Positions 26,414 through 35,365 of a DNA stretch of 64,000 nucleotides are shown in pieces. Source of the DNA: Streptomyces qinglanensis (GTDB lineage Bacteria; Actinomycetota; Actinomycetes; Streptomycetales; Streptomycetaceae). The position numbers and the translations under genes were made by a program. The DNA lies in contig NZ_FOGO01000006.1 in assembly GCF_900111245.1 (NCBI RefSeq), forward strand, positions 62,001-126,000, in the 5' to 3' direction. The first letter of the stretch is position 1, and each line of letters begins with the position of its first letter. The notes under the pieces are model-generated. The model worked only from the letters and a program-made list of their open reading frames with translations, had not been told where the DNA came from and made no database searches.

Positions 26414-27642
26414 CCTCACCGCTGCCGCCGCCCACCCGCCGCCGGCTGGCCGGGCCGGTCCTCTCCCCCTGGCGCAGCGCGCGGGGCGATGCCTCCGGAC
26501 AGCCACCGGTCCGGCTGACGGCGACGCTGTGCCGCGCGGAGGAGCAGTTCGCCGCGCTGGCCGACGAGTGGGAGGCGCTGCGCGCCCGCAACCGGTCGGC
26601 GACGCCGTTCCAGAGTCACGCCTGGCTGTGGTCGTGGTGGCGGTCCTACGGGCGGCGCGGCAGGCTGCGGGTGGTCCTGGTGCGGGAGAACGGCCGCCTG
26701 GTCGCCGCCGCGCCGCTGATGCTCGTGCACCGTCCGCTGCCGGCGCTGGTCACGCTCGGCGGCAGCATCTCCGACTACCAGGACGTGCTGCTGGACGACA
26801 GTTGCCCGCGGGCCGCCGGGGCGCTGGCCCGCGCTCTCCACTCCGCTTCCCGCAGCGCCGTGCTCGATCTGCGCGAAGTGCGCCCGGGCGGTGCGGCGGA
26901 GCGGCTGTACGCGGCCTGGCCGGGGGTCAGCCGGTGCCTGGCCGACTCCTCCTGTCTGGAGCTGCCCGGCATTCCGATGGAGGAGATGCTGCGGCGGCTG
27001 GCGCCCGCCAGCGCCAAGCGCACCCGGCGCAAGGTCCGCCGGATCGCCGAACTCGGCATCGAGGCGCACGACGTGACCGGGGAGCGGGTGGCCGACGCGG
27101 TGCGCACGATGCTGCGGCTGCACGAGCGGCAGTGGCGCGGCAGGGGTGTCACGCCCGAGCATCTGCGCTCCCGGTTCGGCGCGCATCTGGTGCGTGCCAC
27201 GACCGCGTTGGTGGCCTGCGGGGACGCGGCGGTGACCGAGTACCGGATCGGCGGCCGGGTGGCGGCCTGCGATGTCGCCTTCACCTCCCGGGACCTGGTG
27301 TGCGGCTATCTGTACGGTGCCGATCCGGCGCTGCGCGAGCAGCGGGTGGACATCGCGACGATGCTGCTGCAGCACGACGCCCATTACGCCGCCGCCAGCG
27401 GCCGGGGCACGCTGAGCATGCTGCGCGGCACCGAGCCCTACAAGTTGCGCTGGCGCCCGGTGACCGCCGTCAACCGCCGCTATCTGCTGGCCCGGCGGGA
27501 GCTGGCGCCCGCGCTGGGGCTGCTGGCCGCGCAGGCGGCGGCCCGGGAGCTGGCGGCCGAACTGCTGCGCAAACGGCCGCTGAGCTCCGTGGTCCGTGCC
27601 CTGCCGGGCCGTGCCTGCCGCGGCCCCCGGACCCGGCAGTGA
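26410..27642 (+). CDS. BioF2-like (CelD/FemAB-type) GNAT acyltransferase
   Basis: This 410-residue protein carries the acetyltransf_6 fold found in polysaccharide loci. It opens with FAALADEWEALRARNRSATPFQSHAWLW-type sequence near residue 45 and has KRTRRKVRRIAELGIEAHDV in the middle. Its C-terminal core includes VTEYRIGGRVAACDVAF and SGRGTLSMLRGTEPYK. ATGA overlap with the Wzz-like gene places it in the operon. It probably acylates a sugar or adds an amino acid to the polymer. Confidence 0.82.
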   Translation: MTSPLPPPTRRRLAGPVLSPWRSARGDASGQPPVRLTATLCRAEEQFAALADEWEALRARNRSATPFQSHAWLWSWWRSYGRRGRLRVVLVRENGRLVAAAPLMLVHRPLPALVTLGGSISDYQDVLLDDSCPRAAGALARALHSASRSAVLDLREVRPGGAAERLYAAWPGVSRCLADSSCLELPGIPMEEMLRRLAPASAKRTRRKVRRIAELGIEAHDVTGERVADAVRTMLRLHERQWRGRGVTPEHLRSRFGAHLVRATTALVACGDAAVTEYRIGGRVAACDVAFTSRDLVCGYLYGADPALREQRVDIATMLLQHDAHYAAASGRGTLSMLRGTEPYKLRWRPVTAVNRRYLLARRELAPALGLLAAQAAARELAAELLRKRPLSSVVRALPGRACRGPRTRQ

Positions 27643-27682
27643 CGCCGTGAGCGCAGCACCGCGCTGGGCCCGGTCCGGGCGG

Positions 27683-28930
27683 CTATCGGCCCAGGGAGCG
27701 CAGCCAGTCGAACCGCACGCAGTAGTGGCCCAGCCCCCAGCACCGGTCCCACCAGGGACGGGGAGCGGACGCGGGCGGCGAGGGCCGCGCAGGGCCCGGG
27801 GCCTGCGTCTGCCCGGTCTGCCGGGGCGGCCCCGTCCCGGCGCCCAGCGCCGCCCGGTACACCGCGGCGGAGGCGGGGTTGCGCGCACAGCGCCACACGC
27901 CGTGCGGGCAGTAGTCGCTGATGGTCTGGTAGAGCGGCTTGTACCGGTCCATCCACTCCAGCATGCGGCGGGTGTACTCGGTGTTGTCGCCGTTGCGGAA
28001 CAGCCCCCACTCCGGGTACGAGACGGGCTTGCGATGCCGCGCCGCGAAGTCGACGTGCGCCTGGAGTCCGTACGGTTCGCGCACCTGCTCCTCGAAGCGC
28101 ATGCCGCGTGGCTGGTCGTAGGCGTCCATGCCGAGCACGTCCACCACGTCGTCGCCCGGGTAGCAGCGGGGCCAGGGGACCGCGTCCCGGCCCCGGCTGG
28201 GCGCGAAGTCGAAGCGGAACCGCTGGCCGTCCACCGCGCGCATGGCGGTCACGATGCGGCGCCAGTACGCCCTCCACGCCTTGGGGTCGGGGCCGCAGCG
28301 GTGTGTGTAGGTGGTGCCGTTCATCTCCCAGCCCAGTACCAGGACGGTGTCCGCGAGGCGCCGGCGCACCAGTCGTTCGGCCAGCTTCCGGTAGTGGCCG
28401 TCGAAGCGCCCGGCCGCGCCTTCGCGCAGCAGGGCGCGTACCCGCGCGTCGGAAAGGCCGGCCTCGTTGCGGGCGGCCATCGGCACGTTGAGCACCAGCA
28501 GCCGCTTCGGGTCGGCGTGCCGCCAGCGCGCCCAGGGCTCCAGGAACCGCGGCGGGCCCTCGATGTCGGTCCACAGGCGGCCGGGCAGGAAGGTGTGCCC
28601 GGCGCGCAGCCGGGTGCCGCCCAGCCAGCGCTCCATCCCGCGGATGCGGTGCACCCCCTCGGGTCCGGAACCCAGGAACGCGCCGACGGCCGGATCGGCG
28701 GCGGGAACCGGCGCGGAGGGGGAGGCGGACGCGGAGGGAGCGGAGGACGAGGGGGGAGCGGGCCGGCTCGGGGCCGGGGAGGCGGAGGGCTGCGGGCTGC
28801 GCAGCGGCCGCTCGCCCGGCTCGGTTCCCGGTCCGCCGTTCGGCAGCACGGTGCAGGAGGCCAGCAGCCCCGCGGCGAGGACCCCGCCGCACAGCACCGC
28901 CCTGATCCGCTGACGTCTGTGGCTCCGCAT
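27683..28930 (-). CDS. GH26-like endo-mannanase lipoprotein
   Basis: This 415-residue secreted protein has a basic N-terminus, hydrophobic core and lipobox ending LLASC, so Cys26 should be lipidated. A Pro/Ser-rich spacer runs to about residue 78. The GH26 catalytic domain follows with acid/base Glu202 (LGWEMNG) and nucleophile Glu307 (SYPEWGLF). An AGGAGG site precedes the ATG. It converges on the exopolysaccharide operon and probably trims or releases the polymer at the cell surface. Confidence 0.86.
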   Translation of the reverse strand: MRSHRRQRIRAVLCGGVLAAGLLASCTVLPNGGPGTEPGERPLRSPQPSASPAPSRPAPPSSSAPSASASPSAPVPAADPAVGAFLGSGPEGVHRIRGMERWLGGTRLRAGHTFLPGRLWTDIEGPPRFLEPWARWRHADPKRLLVLNVPMAARNEAGLSDARVRALLREGAAGRFDGHYRKLAERLVRRRLADTVLVLGWEMNGTTYTHRCGPDPKAWRAYWRRIVTAMRAVDGQRFRFDFAPSRGRDAVPWPRCYPGDDVVDVLGMDAYDQPRGMRFEEQVREPYGLQAHVDFAARHRKPVSYPEWGLFRNGDNTEYTRRMLEWMDRYKPLYQTISDYCPHGVWRCARNPASAAVYRAALGAGTGPPRQTGQTQAPGPARPSPPASAPRPWWDRCWGLGHYCVRFDWLRSLGR

Positions 28931-28997
28931 GGCTCCTCCTGGTCGCCTCCGGGCCGCTGTGCGGCCTCGGCCCGCGGTCCGGTCATCCGCCGGTCCG

Positions 28998-29025
28998 GAA
29001 TCCTGATGATCCGTCAGCAGGATTC
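28998..29025. promoter_or_regulatory. inverted repeat between the GH26 and ATP-grasp genes
   Basis: Perfect 8-bp arms gaatcctg and caggattc flank a 12-nt centre in the 135-nt divergent intergenic region, with further complementarity (ctga/tcag) inside. It is a plausible operator controlling both directions. Confidence 0.5.
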
Positions 29026-29065
29026 TCGCCCCGCCCGCCCACCCCACGCCTGAAGGACATGCCCC

Positions 29066-30451
29066 ATGCCGTCGTTCGCCACGGACGTCCCCGCGCTGCT
29101 GCTGCGACTCGATCCGAACCCGTACCACCACGGCACCCTGGGAGCCGCCCGGTCGCTGGGGCGTGCCGGGGTGGAGGTGCACGCACTCGTCGGCTCGCGG
29201 ATCGGCGCGGTGGGCCGGACCCGCTTCCTGCACCGGGTGCACACGCCGCGGCCCGCGGCAGCCGCAGGGCCGGGCGGCGCGCCGACCGACGCGGAGCTGG
29301 AACGCGCGCTGCTGGAGACGTCCGGGACGATCGGCAGGCCCGCCGTGCTCGTTCCGCTGGACGACCGGGGCGCGATCGGTGCCGCCCGGCTCGCGCCCCG
29401 GCTCGCCGGACGGTACCTGCTGCCCGCGGTGGCGCCGCTGCTGCCGGCCCGGCTGGCGGACAAGGCCGAGCTGTCCGCCGTCTGCGCCCGCGCCGAGGTC
29501 GCGCACCCCCCGACGGTGCTGCCCGGCAGCGCGCACGAGGCAGCGCGCGCCGCCGCGGAGCTCGGGCTGCCGGCGGTGGCCAAATGGAGCCGCCCCTGGC
29601 TGCTGCCGCCCGGCCTGCGCAGCACCGCGCTCGTCCGGAGTCCGGACGAGGCGGCGCGGTTGTACGAGCGGACCGCCGAGGCGGGCAGCGCCCTGCTGCT
29701 GCAGCGCAGACTGCCGGACGCGCCGGGAGCCGACTGGTTCTTCCACGGGTACGCCGCGGAGGGCGGGCGGTTCCTGATCGGCGGCGCCGGGCGCAAGGAG
29801 CGCTCCTGGCCGCCCCGCACCGGGCTGACCGCGGTGGGGACCTGGCTGCCGTGCCCCGCCGTGGAGGAGGCCGCGGCCCGCCTCGCGGCGGCCCTGGACT
29901 ACCGCGGCATCCTCGACCTCGACTTCCGGCTCGACCCGGTCACCGGCATCCACCACCTGGTGGACTTCAACCCCCGCCCCGGGGCGCAGTTCCGGCTCTT
30001 CACGGACGGCGCCGGACTGGACGTGGTCCGGGCCCAGCACCTGCATCTGACCGGGCGTCCCGTGCCGGTACCGCGCGGGGGGCCGGGCCGGGGCTTCGTC
30101 GTGGAGAACTACGCGCTGCTGTCCGCGCTGCTGGGCCCGCGGGCACGCGGACGCGCGCGGGCGGCACCGCGCGGCCCGGTCGAGCGCGCCTGGTTCGCCG
30201 CCGACGACCCGCTGCCCTTCGCCGCGATGGCCGCGGGCTGGCTGGGCCGCTGCCTGGCCAGGGGGGCGCACCCGGCCGCCCTGCGCGAGCGGTTGCGCAC
30301 CGGCAGTGCCAGAACCGCCCCGGAGCACGCCGCGAGCGCGGCGCGCCCCGTCACCGCGGGCCCGGCGCACCCCGCGCCCGGACCTGAGGGCCCGCAGCAC
30401 ACAGAGCCGACACCGCACACAGAGAGAAGGAATCCATGTACGACCTCGTAG
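29066..30451 (+). CDS. ATP-grasp domain protein
   Basis: This 461-residue ATP-dependent ligase-like protein has the ATP-grasp lid/phosphate strand GLPAVAKWSRPWL near residue 170, and the Mg-binding end DLDFRLDPVTGIHHLVDFNPRPGAQF-type segment near 290-315 (Asp, Glu/Asn positions partly substituted). About 50 Pro/Thr/His-rich residues form the tail. The carboxylate and nucleophile substrates are unknown. Its 3' end overlaps the start of the flavin oxidoreductase gene by 16 nt, so the two are almost certainly co-translated. Confidence 0.8.
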   Translation: MPSFATDVPALLLRLDPNPYHHGTLGAARSLGRAGVEVHALVGSRIGAVGRTRFLHRVHTPRPAAAAGPGGAPTDAELERALLETSGTIGRPAVLVPLDDRGAIGAARLAPRLAGRYLLPAVAPLLPARLADKAELSAVCARAEVAHPPTVLPGSAHEAARAAAELGLPAVAKWSRPWLLPPGLRSTALVRSPDEAARLYERTAEAGSALLLQRRLPDAPGADWFFHGYAAEGGRFLIGGAGRKERSWPPRTGLTAVGTWLPCPAVEEAAARLAAALDYRGILDLDFRLDPVTGIHHLVDFNPRPGAQFRLFTDGAGLDVVRAQHLHLTGRPVPVPRGGPGRGFVVENYALLSALLGPRARGRARAAPRGPVERAWFAADDPLPFAAMAAGWLGRCLARGAHPAALRERLRTGSARTAPEHAASAARPVTAGPAHPAPGPEGPQHTEPTPHTERRNPCTTS

Positions 30452-31800
30452 TGGTGGGCGCCGGCCCCTACGGACTGTCCATCGCCTCGCACGCGGCGGC
30501 GGCGGGACTGCGCCTGCGGGTCCTCGGCAAGCCGATGGCCTCCTGGCGGGATCACATGCCGCGCGGCATGTTCCTCAAGTCCGAGCCCGGCGCCTCCGCG
30601 CTCTCCGACCCGGAGAGCGCCCACACGCTCACCGCCTACTGCGCGGACCGGGGCATCGAGGTGGGCCACGGCCGCCCGCTGCCGCTGGACACCTTCACCG
30701 AGTACGGCACCTGGTTCGGCAGCCGGGCCGCACCCCCGGCCGAGGACCTGACCGTCACCCGGGTCGCTCCGCACCAGTCCGGTTTCCGGATCCGCACCGC
30801 GGAGGGCGAGCAGCTCACCACGCGGGCCGTGGCACTCGCCGTCGGAGTGCTGCCGTTCGCGCACCGGCCCGGCCCGCTGCGCGGCCTGCCCGCCGAGCTG
30901 GCCTCCCACAGCACACACCACCGCGACCTGAGCCGGTTCCGGGGCCAGGACGTGACGGTGGTCGGCGCCGGGCAGGCGGCGCTGGAGACCGCGGCGCTGC
31001 TCGCCGAGCAGGGCGCCGAACCGCGGGTCGTGGCCCGGGCACCCCGCCTGAACTGGAACACCCCTCCCAAACCGCTCGACCGCGGCCGCCTCGGCTCGCT
31101 GCTCGACCCGCACAGCGCGCTGGGCACCGGCTGGCCGACCTGGGTGTGGTCCCGGCACCCGGGCGCGGTGCGGCGGCTGCCCACCGCGCTGCGGCTGCAC
31201 ATCGCCCGGAACGCCCTCGGCCCGGCGGGAGCCTGGTGGCTGCGGGAGCGGTTCGAGCCCGCCGTGCCGACCCTGCTGGGGCACACCATCACGGCCGCCG
31301 ACCGCACGGCGGGCGGGATCCGGCGAGTGGGGAACGGCCCCGGCTCCCGGGTGCGGCTGTGGCTGAGAGCGGCGGACGGCACGGCACGGACGCTGGAGAC
31401 CGACCACGTGGTGGCCGCGACCGGGTTCGCCCCGGAGCTGTTCCGGCTCGGGCTGCTGGATTCCACTCTGCGGGAGACCCTGCGCCGGGTCGGGGACAGC
31501 GACGGCCCCTGGCTGGGCCACGACTTCGAGTCCTCGCACCCGGGCCTGTTCTTCGCGGGGCTGCTGACGGCACCCTCGTTCGGCCCCGCGATGCGCTTCG
31601 TGCACGGCGCCGGTTTCACGGCTCCGCGACTGGTCGCGGGGGTGTGCCGGCACGTGGCCGCACGCCGGGCGGCGGAGGCGACCCGCGCCACGGGCGGCTC
31701 CGGGCACTCCCCGCGGGTGGCGGTGCCCCGCTCGGCCACCCGGGAAGCGGCCGCCGGGGAGGCCCCGGCGCCCGGCCGGGAGGTGAAGGCGTCGCGGTGA
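30436..31800 (+). CDS. FAD/NAD(P)-dependent oxidoreductase (monooxygenase-like)
   Basis: This 454-residue protein has an FAD-binding GAGPYGLSIASHAAAAGL at residues 8-25 and a second dinucleotide motif VVGAGQAALETAALLAEQG near 175-193. The segment ASWRDHMPRGMFLKSEP resembles flavin N-monooxygenase and FAD/NAD(P) oxidoreductases of biosynthetic loci. Overlap with the ATP-grasp gene links their functions. Its reaction is unknown; oxidation of an amine or of a polymer substituent is possible. Confidence 0.8.
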   Translation: MYDLVVVGAGPYGLSIASHAAAAGLRLRVLGKPMASWRDHMPRGMFLKSEPGASALSDPESAHTLTAYCADRGIEVGHGRPLPLDTFTEYGTWFGSRAAPPAEDLTVTRVAPHQSGFRIRTAEGEQLTTRAVALAVGVLPFAHRPGPLRGLPAELASHSTHHRDLSRFRGQDVTVVGAGQAALETAALLAEQGAEPRVVARAPRLNWNTPPKPLDRGRLGSLLDPHSALGTGWPTWVWSRHPGAVRRLPTALRLHIARNALGPAGAWWLRERFEPAVPTLLGHTITAADRTAGGIRRVGNGPGSRVRLWLRAADGTARTLETDHVVAATGFAPELFRLGLLDSTLRETLRRVGDSDGPWLGHDFESSHPGLFFAGLLTAPSFGPAMRFVHGAGFTAPRLVAGVCRHVAARRAAEATRATGGSGHSPRVAVPRSATREAAAGEAPAPGREVKASR

Positions 31801-31885
31801 CGGCGGTGCCGACGTCGGCGTCCGGACCGGGCCGGACGCCGATCGGCCCACCGGCCCCGGGCGGGGGCGAGGCGGGCGGCGGCCG

Positions 31886-32305
31886 TCAGCGGGCGTGGGC
31901 CGAACCGGTGCTCCCGGCGAAGAGGACCGAGGCGAGCTCGTCGTCCATGGACTGCCGGATCCGCTCGGTCAGCGCGCCCTGGGTCGCCTCCTCCAGCAGC
32001 TCGACCACCGTCCTGGCCTCGTGCACGGCCTTCGGCGGCTGCGCACCGGCCCGCCGCGCGACGCGGTCGAAGAACTCCTGCCGGGTCATCCGCACCCCGG
32101 TCTGCGGGATGTCCGGCGCATATTCGATGCGCCGCAGATGCTCGCCCAGCTCCGTCGGAAGCTGCGCGGCCAGATGGTCGGCCAACGGGGCCGGAATGCG
32201 TTCGGCCAGCGTCTCCAGGGTGGCACGGGTGCACGCCTCGGCCGCGCCCCGGCTCTCGAGGTGGGCCCGCGCCTGTACCTGGCCGATGAACTCGTCGTGT
32301 TGCAT
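31886..32305 (-). CDS. DUF2267 protein
   Basis: This 139-residue all-helical protein contains HLESRGAAEACTRATLETLAERIP, AAQLPTELGEHL and FFDRVARRAG, the tandem helical units typical of DUF2267. The ATG is preceded by GAGGAGAAG. The function of the family is unknown; members are often linked with general stress in actinomycetes. Confidence 0.85.
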   Translation of the reverse strand: MQHDEFIGQVQARAHLESRGAAEACTRATLETLAERIPAPLADHLAAQLPTELGEHLRRIEYAPDIPQTGVRMTRQEFFDRVARRAGAQPPKAVHEARTVVELLEEATQGALTERIRQSMDDELASVLFAGSTGSAHAR

Positions 32306-32491
32306 GGGGCTTCTCCTCACTAGAGCGGTGACTCCACCAGGCCCCTTCCAGCATGCGCGCCCCGCGTGCCGGTCGCACGTCCGGGCGGACACCCTCCGCG
32401 CCCGAGCAGCGGCGCAGCGCAACAGGGCGTGTCCGGAAGCCTGTCCGCCCCCGAGGACGCCGCGGGGAGGGGACGGCCTCCGGGCCCGCCG

Positions 32492-33046
32492 CTAGAGCTC
32501 GCGTACGATCCGCGCCGGGTTGCCCACGGCCAGCACGCCTCCCGGGAGGTCCGCGGTGACGACCGCACCGGCCCCGACGACCGTGTCCGCGCCGATCGTG
32601 ACACCGGGGCAGACGATCACACCGCCGCCGAGCCACACATTGTCACCGATCGTGATGGGCAGCCCCTTCTCCCAGCCCGCGCGGCGCCGTTCGGCGTCCA
32701 GTTCGTGCGTCGGGGTCAGCAACTGCACGTAGGGCCCGATCTGCACGTCGCGGCCGAGGGTGATGGGCGCCGCGTCCAGGAAGACGGCACCGAAGTTCAC
32801 GAACGTGCCGGCGCCGATCGACAGCCGGCTGCCGAAGTCGCAGTGGAAGGGCGGGCGGATCCGCACGCGCTCGCCCAGGTCCCCGACCAGCCGCTCCAGT
32901 ATCCGGCGCCGCTCCTCGGGCGGGGCGGTACCGGACGCGTTGTAGAGCTCGCACAGTTCGGCCCGCCGCACCGTGTCCGCCAGCAGTTCCTCGTCGTCCG
33001 GGACATACCAGTCCCCCGCCAGCATCCGCCGCTTGTTCTCACCCAT
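32492..33046 (-). CDS. maltose/galactoside O-acetyltransferase-like hexapeptide protein
   Basis: This 184-residue protein has a left-handed parallel beta-helix. The N-terminal MAC-type segment runs KRRMLAGDWYVPDDEELLADTVRRA, and catalytic His occurs in LTPTHELD near residue 115. The end IGDNVWLGGGVIVCPGVTIGADTVVGAGAVVT is the hexapeptide coil. It acetylates a sugar hydroxyl with acetyl-CoA. It is a standalone gene. The ATG at 33046 gives the family N-terminus, so longer in-frame starts are rejected. Confidence 0.92.
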   Translation of the reverse strand: MGENKRRMLAGDWYVPDDEELLADTVRRAELCELYNASGTAPPEERRRILERLVGDLGERVRIRPPFHCDFGSRLSIGAGTFVNFGAVFLDAAPITLGRDVQIGPYVQLLTPTHELDAERRRAGWEKGLPITIGDNVWLGGGVIVCPGVTIGADTVVGAGAVVTADLPGGVLAVGNPARIVREL

Positions 33047-33350
33047 GGGCACACTCTCGCAGAGCACCCGCAAGGCGCCGTTCCGGCGGCGGACTTCGCG
33101 GGTGAGGGCAGACGGCTCCCGGTCACGGCGTGCCGCGCTTCCCGGGCCTGCGGCGGTCGGGCTGCTGCCCGTGGAGGAGCCGCGCACCGCGACAGCGAGC
33201 GGCCACGGAGCACGTCAACCGGTCGCTGGGGCGTCGGCGGACGGCACCGCGGTCCGGCGGGTGCTGGACGCCTCCGGGCTGCCGACCGCATGACACGACC
33301 GGCCGCACCGCGGCCGGTCCCCGGATGTCCGTCCCGCGCGCCGGGGCGGC
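33047..33350. other. 304-nt gene-free stretch
   Basis: No convincing gene was found between the acetyltransferase and GlxA-type genes. A forward frame from about 33130 to 33293 has codon use like a real gene and ends GTAVRRVLDASGLPTA, so it could be a remnant of a lost coding sequence. There is no start with a ribosome site. Confidence 0.4.
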
Positions 33351-34358
33351 TCACGCCCCGGCGGCGGCCGGGAGGTCGACCCGGCCGAAGCGCCTGCGGT
33401 AGGCAGACGGGCTCAGCCCGGTCTCCCGGCGGAGCCGGGACCGCAGGTTCGCGGCGGTGCCGAGCCCGCTCTCGCGGGCGACGACCTCCAGCCGCTCCTC
33501 GCCGCGCTCGATCAGCCGGCAGGCCAGCGCGACCCGCTCGCCGACCAGCCAGGCGAGCGGCGTGGTGCCGAGCTGGGCGCGGAAGCGGCGGTGCAGGGTG
33601 GCGGTGCTGACCGCCCCCCGGGCCGCCAGGTCCGCCACCGTGAGCGGTTCACCCAGCCGCTCACGGGCCCACTCCAGCAGGGGTGCCAGCGACTCCTCCG
33701 GGGCACGCGGCAGCGGCCGCTCCACGAACTGCCGCTGCCCGCCGTCCCGGTGCGCGGCGAAGACCAGGCGGCGGCTCACCGCGTTGGCGACCTCGGCGCC
33801 GTGGTCACGGCGCACCACGTGCAGTCCCAGGTCCAGCGCGGCCGAGCTGCCCGCGGCGGTGAGGATGTCGCCGTCGTCGACGAAGAGCACGTCCGGTTCC
33901 AGATGCACGTCAGGGAAGCGGGCGCGGAAGCGGTCCGCCCACTGCCAGTGCGCGGTCGCGCGCCGTCCGGTCAGCACACCCGCCTCGGCGAGGGTGAACG
34001 CTCCGCTGCACAGGCCCAGGAGGCGGGCGCCGCGCGCGTGGGCGCGGCGGACGGCCGCCAGCACCGCGGGGCGCCTGGGCACGTCGATGTCCGGCCGGTT
34101 GGGCACGATCAGGGTGTCCGCCTGCTCGGCTGCGGCCAGGTCCGCGACGCCGGTGAGGGTGAAGAAGCCGTCGCGCATCGCGGTGCACGGTTCGGGCGAG
34201 CAGAGCGTGAAGTCGTACAGCTCCCGGCCGAGCTCGGGCCTGCGCAGTCCGAAGACCTCTGTCGCGCAGCCGAGTTCGAAGGGGTTGGAGTTCTCGTCGA
34301 CGAGCACGACGACCCGGTGGAGACCCGGCGGCCGACCGTGCGAGGAATCTTGCGCCAT
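33351..34358 (-). CDS. GlxA-type AraC-family transcriptional regulator
   Basis: This 335-residue regulator has an N-terminal DJ-1/PfpI-like sensor (VVVLVDENSNPFELGCATEVFG, with the nucleophile-elbow region LLGLCSGAFTLAEAG). Two AraC helix-turn-helix units follow at the C-terminus (TVADLAARGAVSTATLHRRFRAQLG and VARESGLGTAANLRSRLRRETGLSPSAYRRRF). It is divergent from a small cupin gene only 51 nt away, which is a likely target. The ligand is unknown. Confidence 0.92.
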   Translation of the reverse strand: MAQDSSHGRPPGLHRVVVLVDENSNPFELGCATEVFGLRRPELGRELYDFTLCSPEPCTAMRDGFFTLTGVADLAAAEQADTLIVPNRPDIDVPRRPAVLAAVRRAHARGARLLGLCSGAFTLAEAGVLTGRRATAHWQWADRFRARFPDVHLEPDVLFVDDGDILTAAGSSAALDLGLHVVRRDHGAEVANAVSRRLVFAAHRDGGQRQFVERPLPRAPEESLAPLLEWARERLGEPLTVADLAARGAVSTATLHRRFRAQLGTTPLAWLVGERVALACRLIERGEERLEVVARESGLGTAANLRSRLRRETGLSPSAYRRRFGRVDLPAAAGA

Positions 34359-34409
34359 ATGCGATTTCTAGCAGTCGCGGCGGACGCCGTCACGTCCCAG
34401 GATGAAGCC

Positions 34410-34814
34410 ATGAACAGCGAACCCATCGACCTGAACCGGGCCCTGGCCTCCTTCGACGCACTGTGGAGCCCCAGGATCGTCACCCGCGTCAACGACTACG
34501 ACGCACGCATCGCCAAGGTCCGCGGCGAGCACCTGTGGCACGTGCACGAGGACACGGACGAGTTCTTCCTCGTCCTGGAGGGAGAGCTGGAGATCGCACT
34601 GCGGGAGCCGGCCGGAGAGCGGACGGTGCGGCTGGGAACGGGGGCGGTCTTCACGGTGCCGCGCGGAGTGGAGCACAGGCCCGCCTCGCCCGGTAGCGCC
34701 GCCCTGCTGCTGTTCGAGCCCACCGGCACCTCCACCGTCGGGGACCGGCACGAGGAGGTGCCCGCGCACGTCGACGCCACGACGGGACACGAACTCACCG
34801 GGAACGCCGGCTGA
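34410..34814 (+). CDS. small cupin-domain protein
   Basis: This 134-residue single cupin has the metal motif HLWHVHEDTDEFFLVLEGELEI (first cupin box) and the second box VPRGVEHRP. The ATG at 34410 follows AGGATGAAG. It is divergent from the GlxA-type regulator. Small cupins of this sort are often annotated as mannose-6-phosphate isomerase-like, but the reaction is unknown. Confidence 0.88.
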   Translation: MNSEPIDLNRALASFDALWSPRIVTRVNDYDARIAKVRGEHLWHVHEDTDEFFLVLEGELEIALREPAGERTVRLGTGAVFTVPRGVEHRPASPGSAALLLFEPTGTSTVGDRHEEVPAHVDATTGHELTGNAG

Positions 34815-34824
34815 GGCCGAGCGC

Positions 34825-34862
34825 CGCCGGGCGGTCCGTGCGCCGCGCAGCGCCGCCCGGCG
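34825..34862. terminator. strong bidirectional hairpin
   Basis: Ten-base perfect arms (cgccgggcgg and ccgcccggcg) surround an 18-nt loop that itself contains tgcg/cgca. It lies between the convergent cupin and DUF5133 genes and should stop transcription from both sides. Confidence 0.6.
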
Positions 34863-34915
34863 CGGGTCCCGTGCCCGCGACGCGGCCCCGGCCGCAGCGC
34901 GGCAGGGCACACCGC

Positions 34916-35101
34916 TCAGGCCGCACGGACCTCCGCGATATGGGCCCGGGCCGCCCGCACCGCGTCACGGATGTCCCGGGTCCCCGTGGAGACGCAGAGC
35001 GTGTACGAGACGTCGTCCAGCTCCTGCCGGTCCCCGGACCGGTCGCGGAGGGCCTCGTAGCGGGTGAGCAGCTCGCGCAGGGTGTCGGGGTGGGCGATCA
35101 T
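34916..35101 (-). CDS. DUF5133 small protein
   Basis: This 61-residue protein contains LLTRYEALR and ELDDVSYTLCVSTGTRDIRDAV, the core of the streptomycete DUF5133 family. It is slightly shorter at the N-terminus than usual. The ATG follows GAGGAGTTGCC. The family is of unknown function and often lies near regulatory genes. Confidence 0.85.
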   Translation of the reverse strand: MIAHPDTLRELLTRYEALRDRSGDRQELDDVSYTLCVSTGTRDIRDAVRAARAHIAEVRAA

Positions 35102-35365
35102 GGCAACTCCTCGGAGGCGCGCTGCGGCGCTCGGCGGTGCGGGACACGGCTGCCGCCCTGCGGCTCTTGCGGGCCGCGCAGGCGGTGCACAGGCCCAGTA
35201 CCCGGCACAGGGCGGACAAACACATAAAAGCCGATATGAACCTGTACTCCCGTCCTCCGCGCTTTCCGCCCGTTTTGCCGCCTCGGCTTCTGGGCACCCC
35301 GGCGCCCGGGAGGGATGAGCCCGCCGTCGTGCGAAAGGAACCGGCAGGAGGCCTGAGGTGACGTG

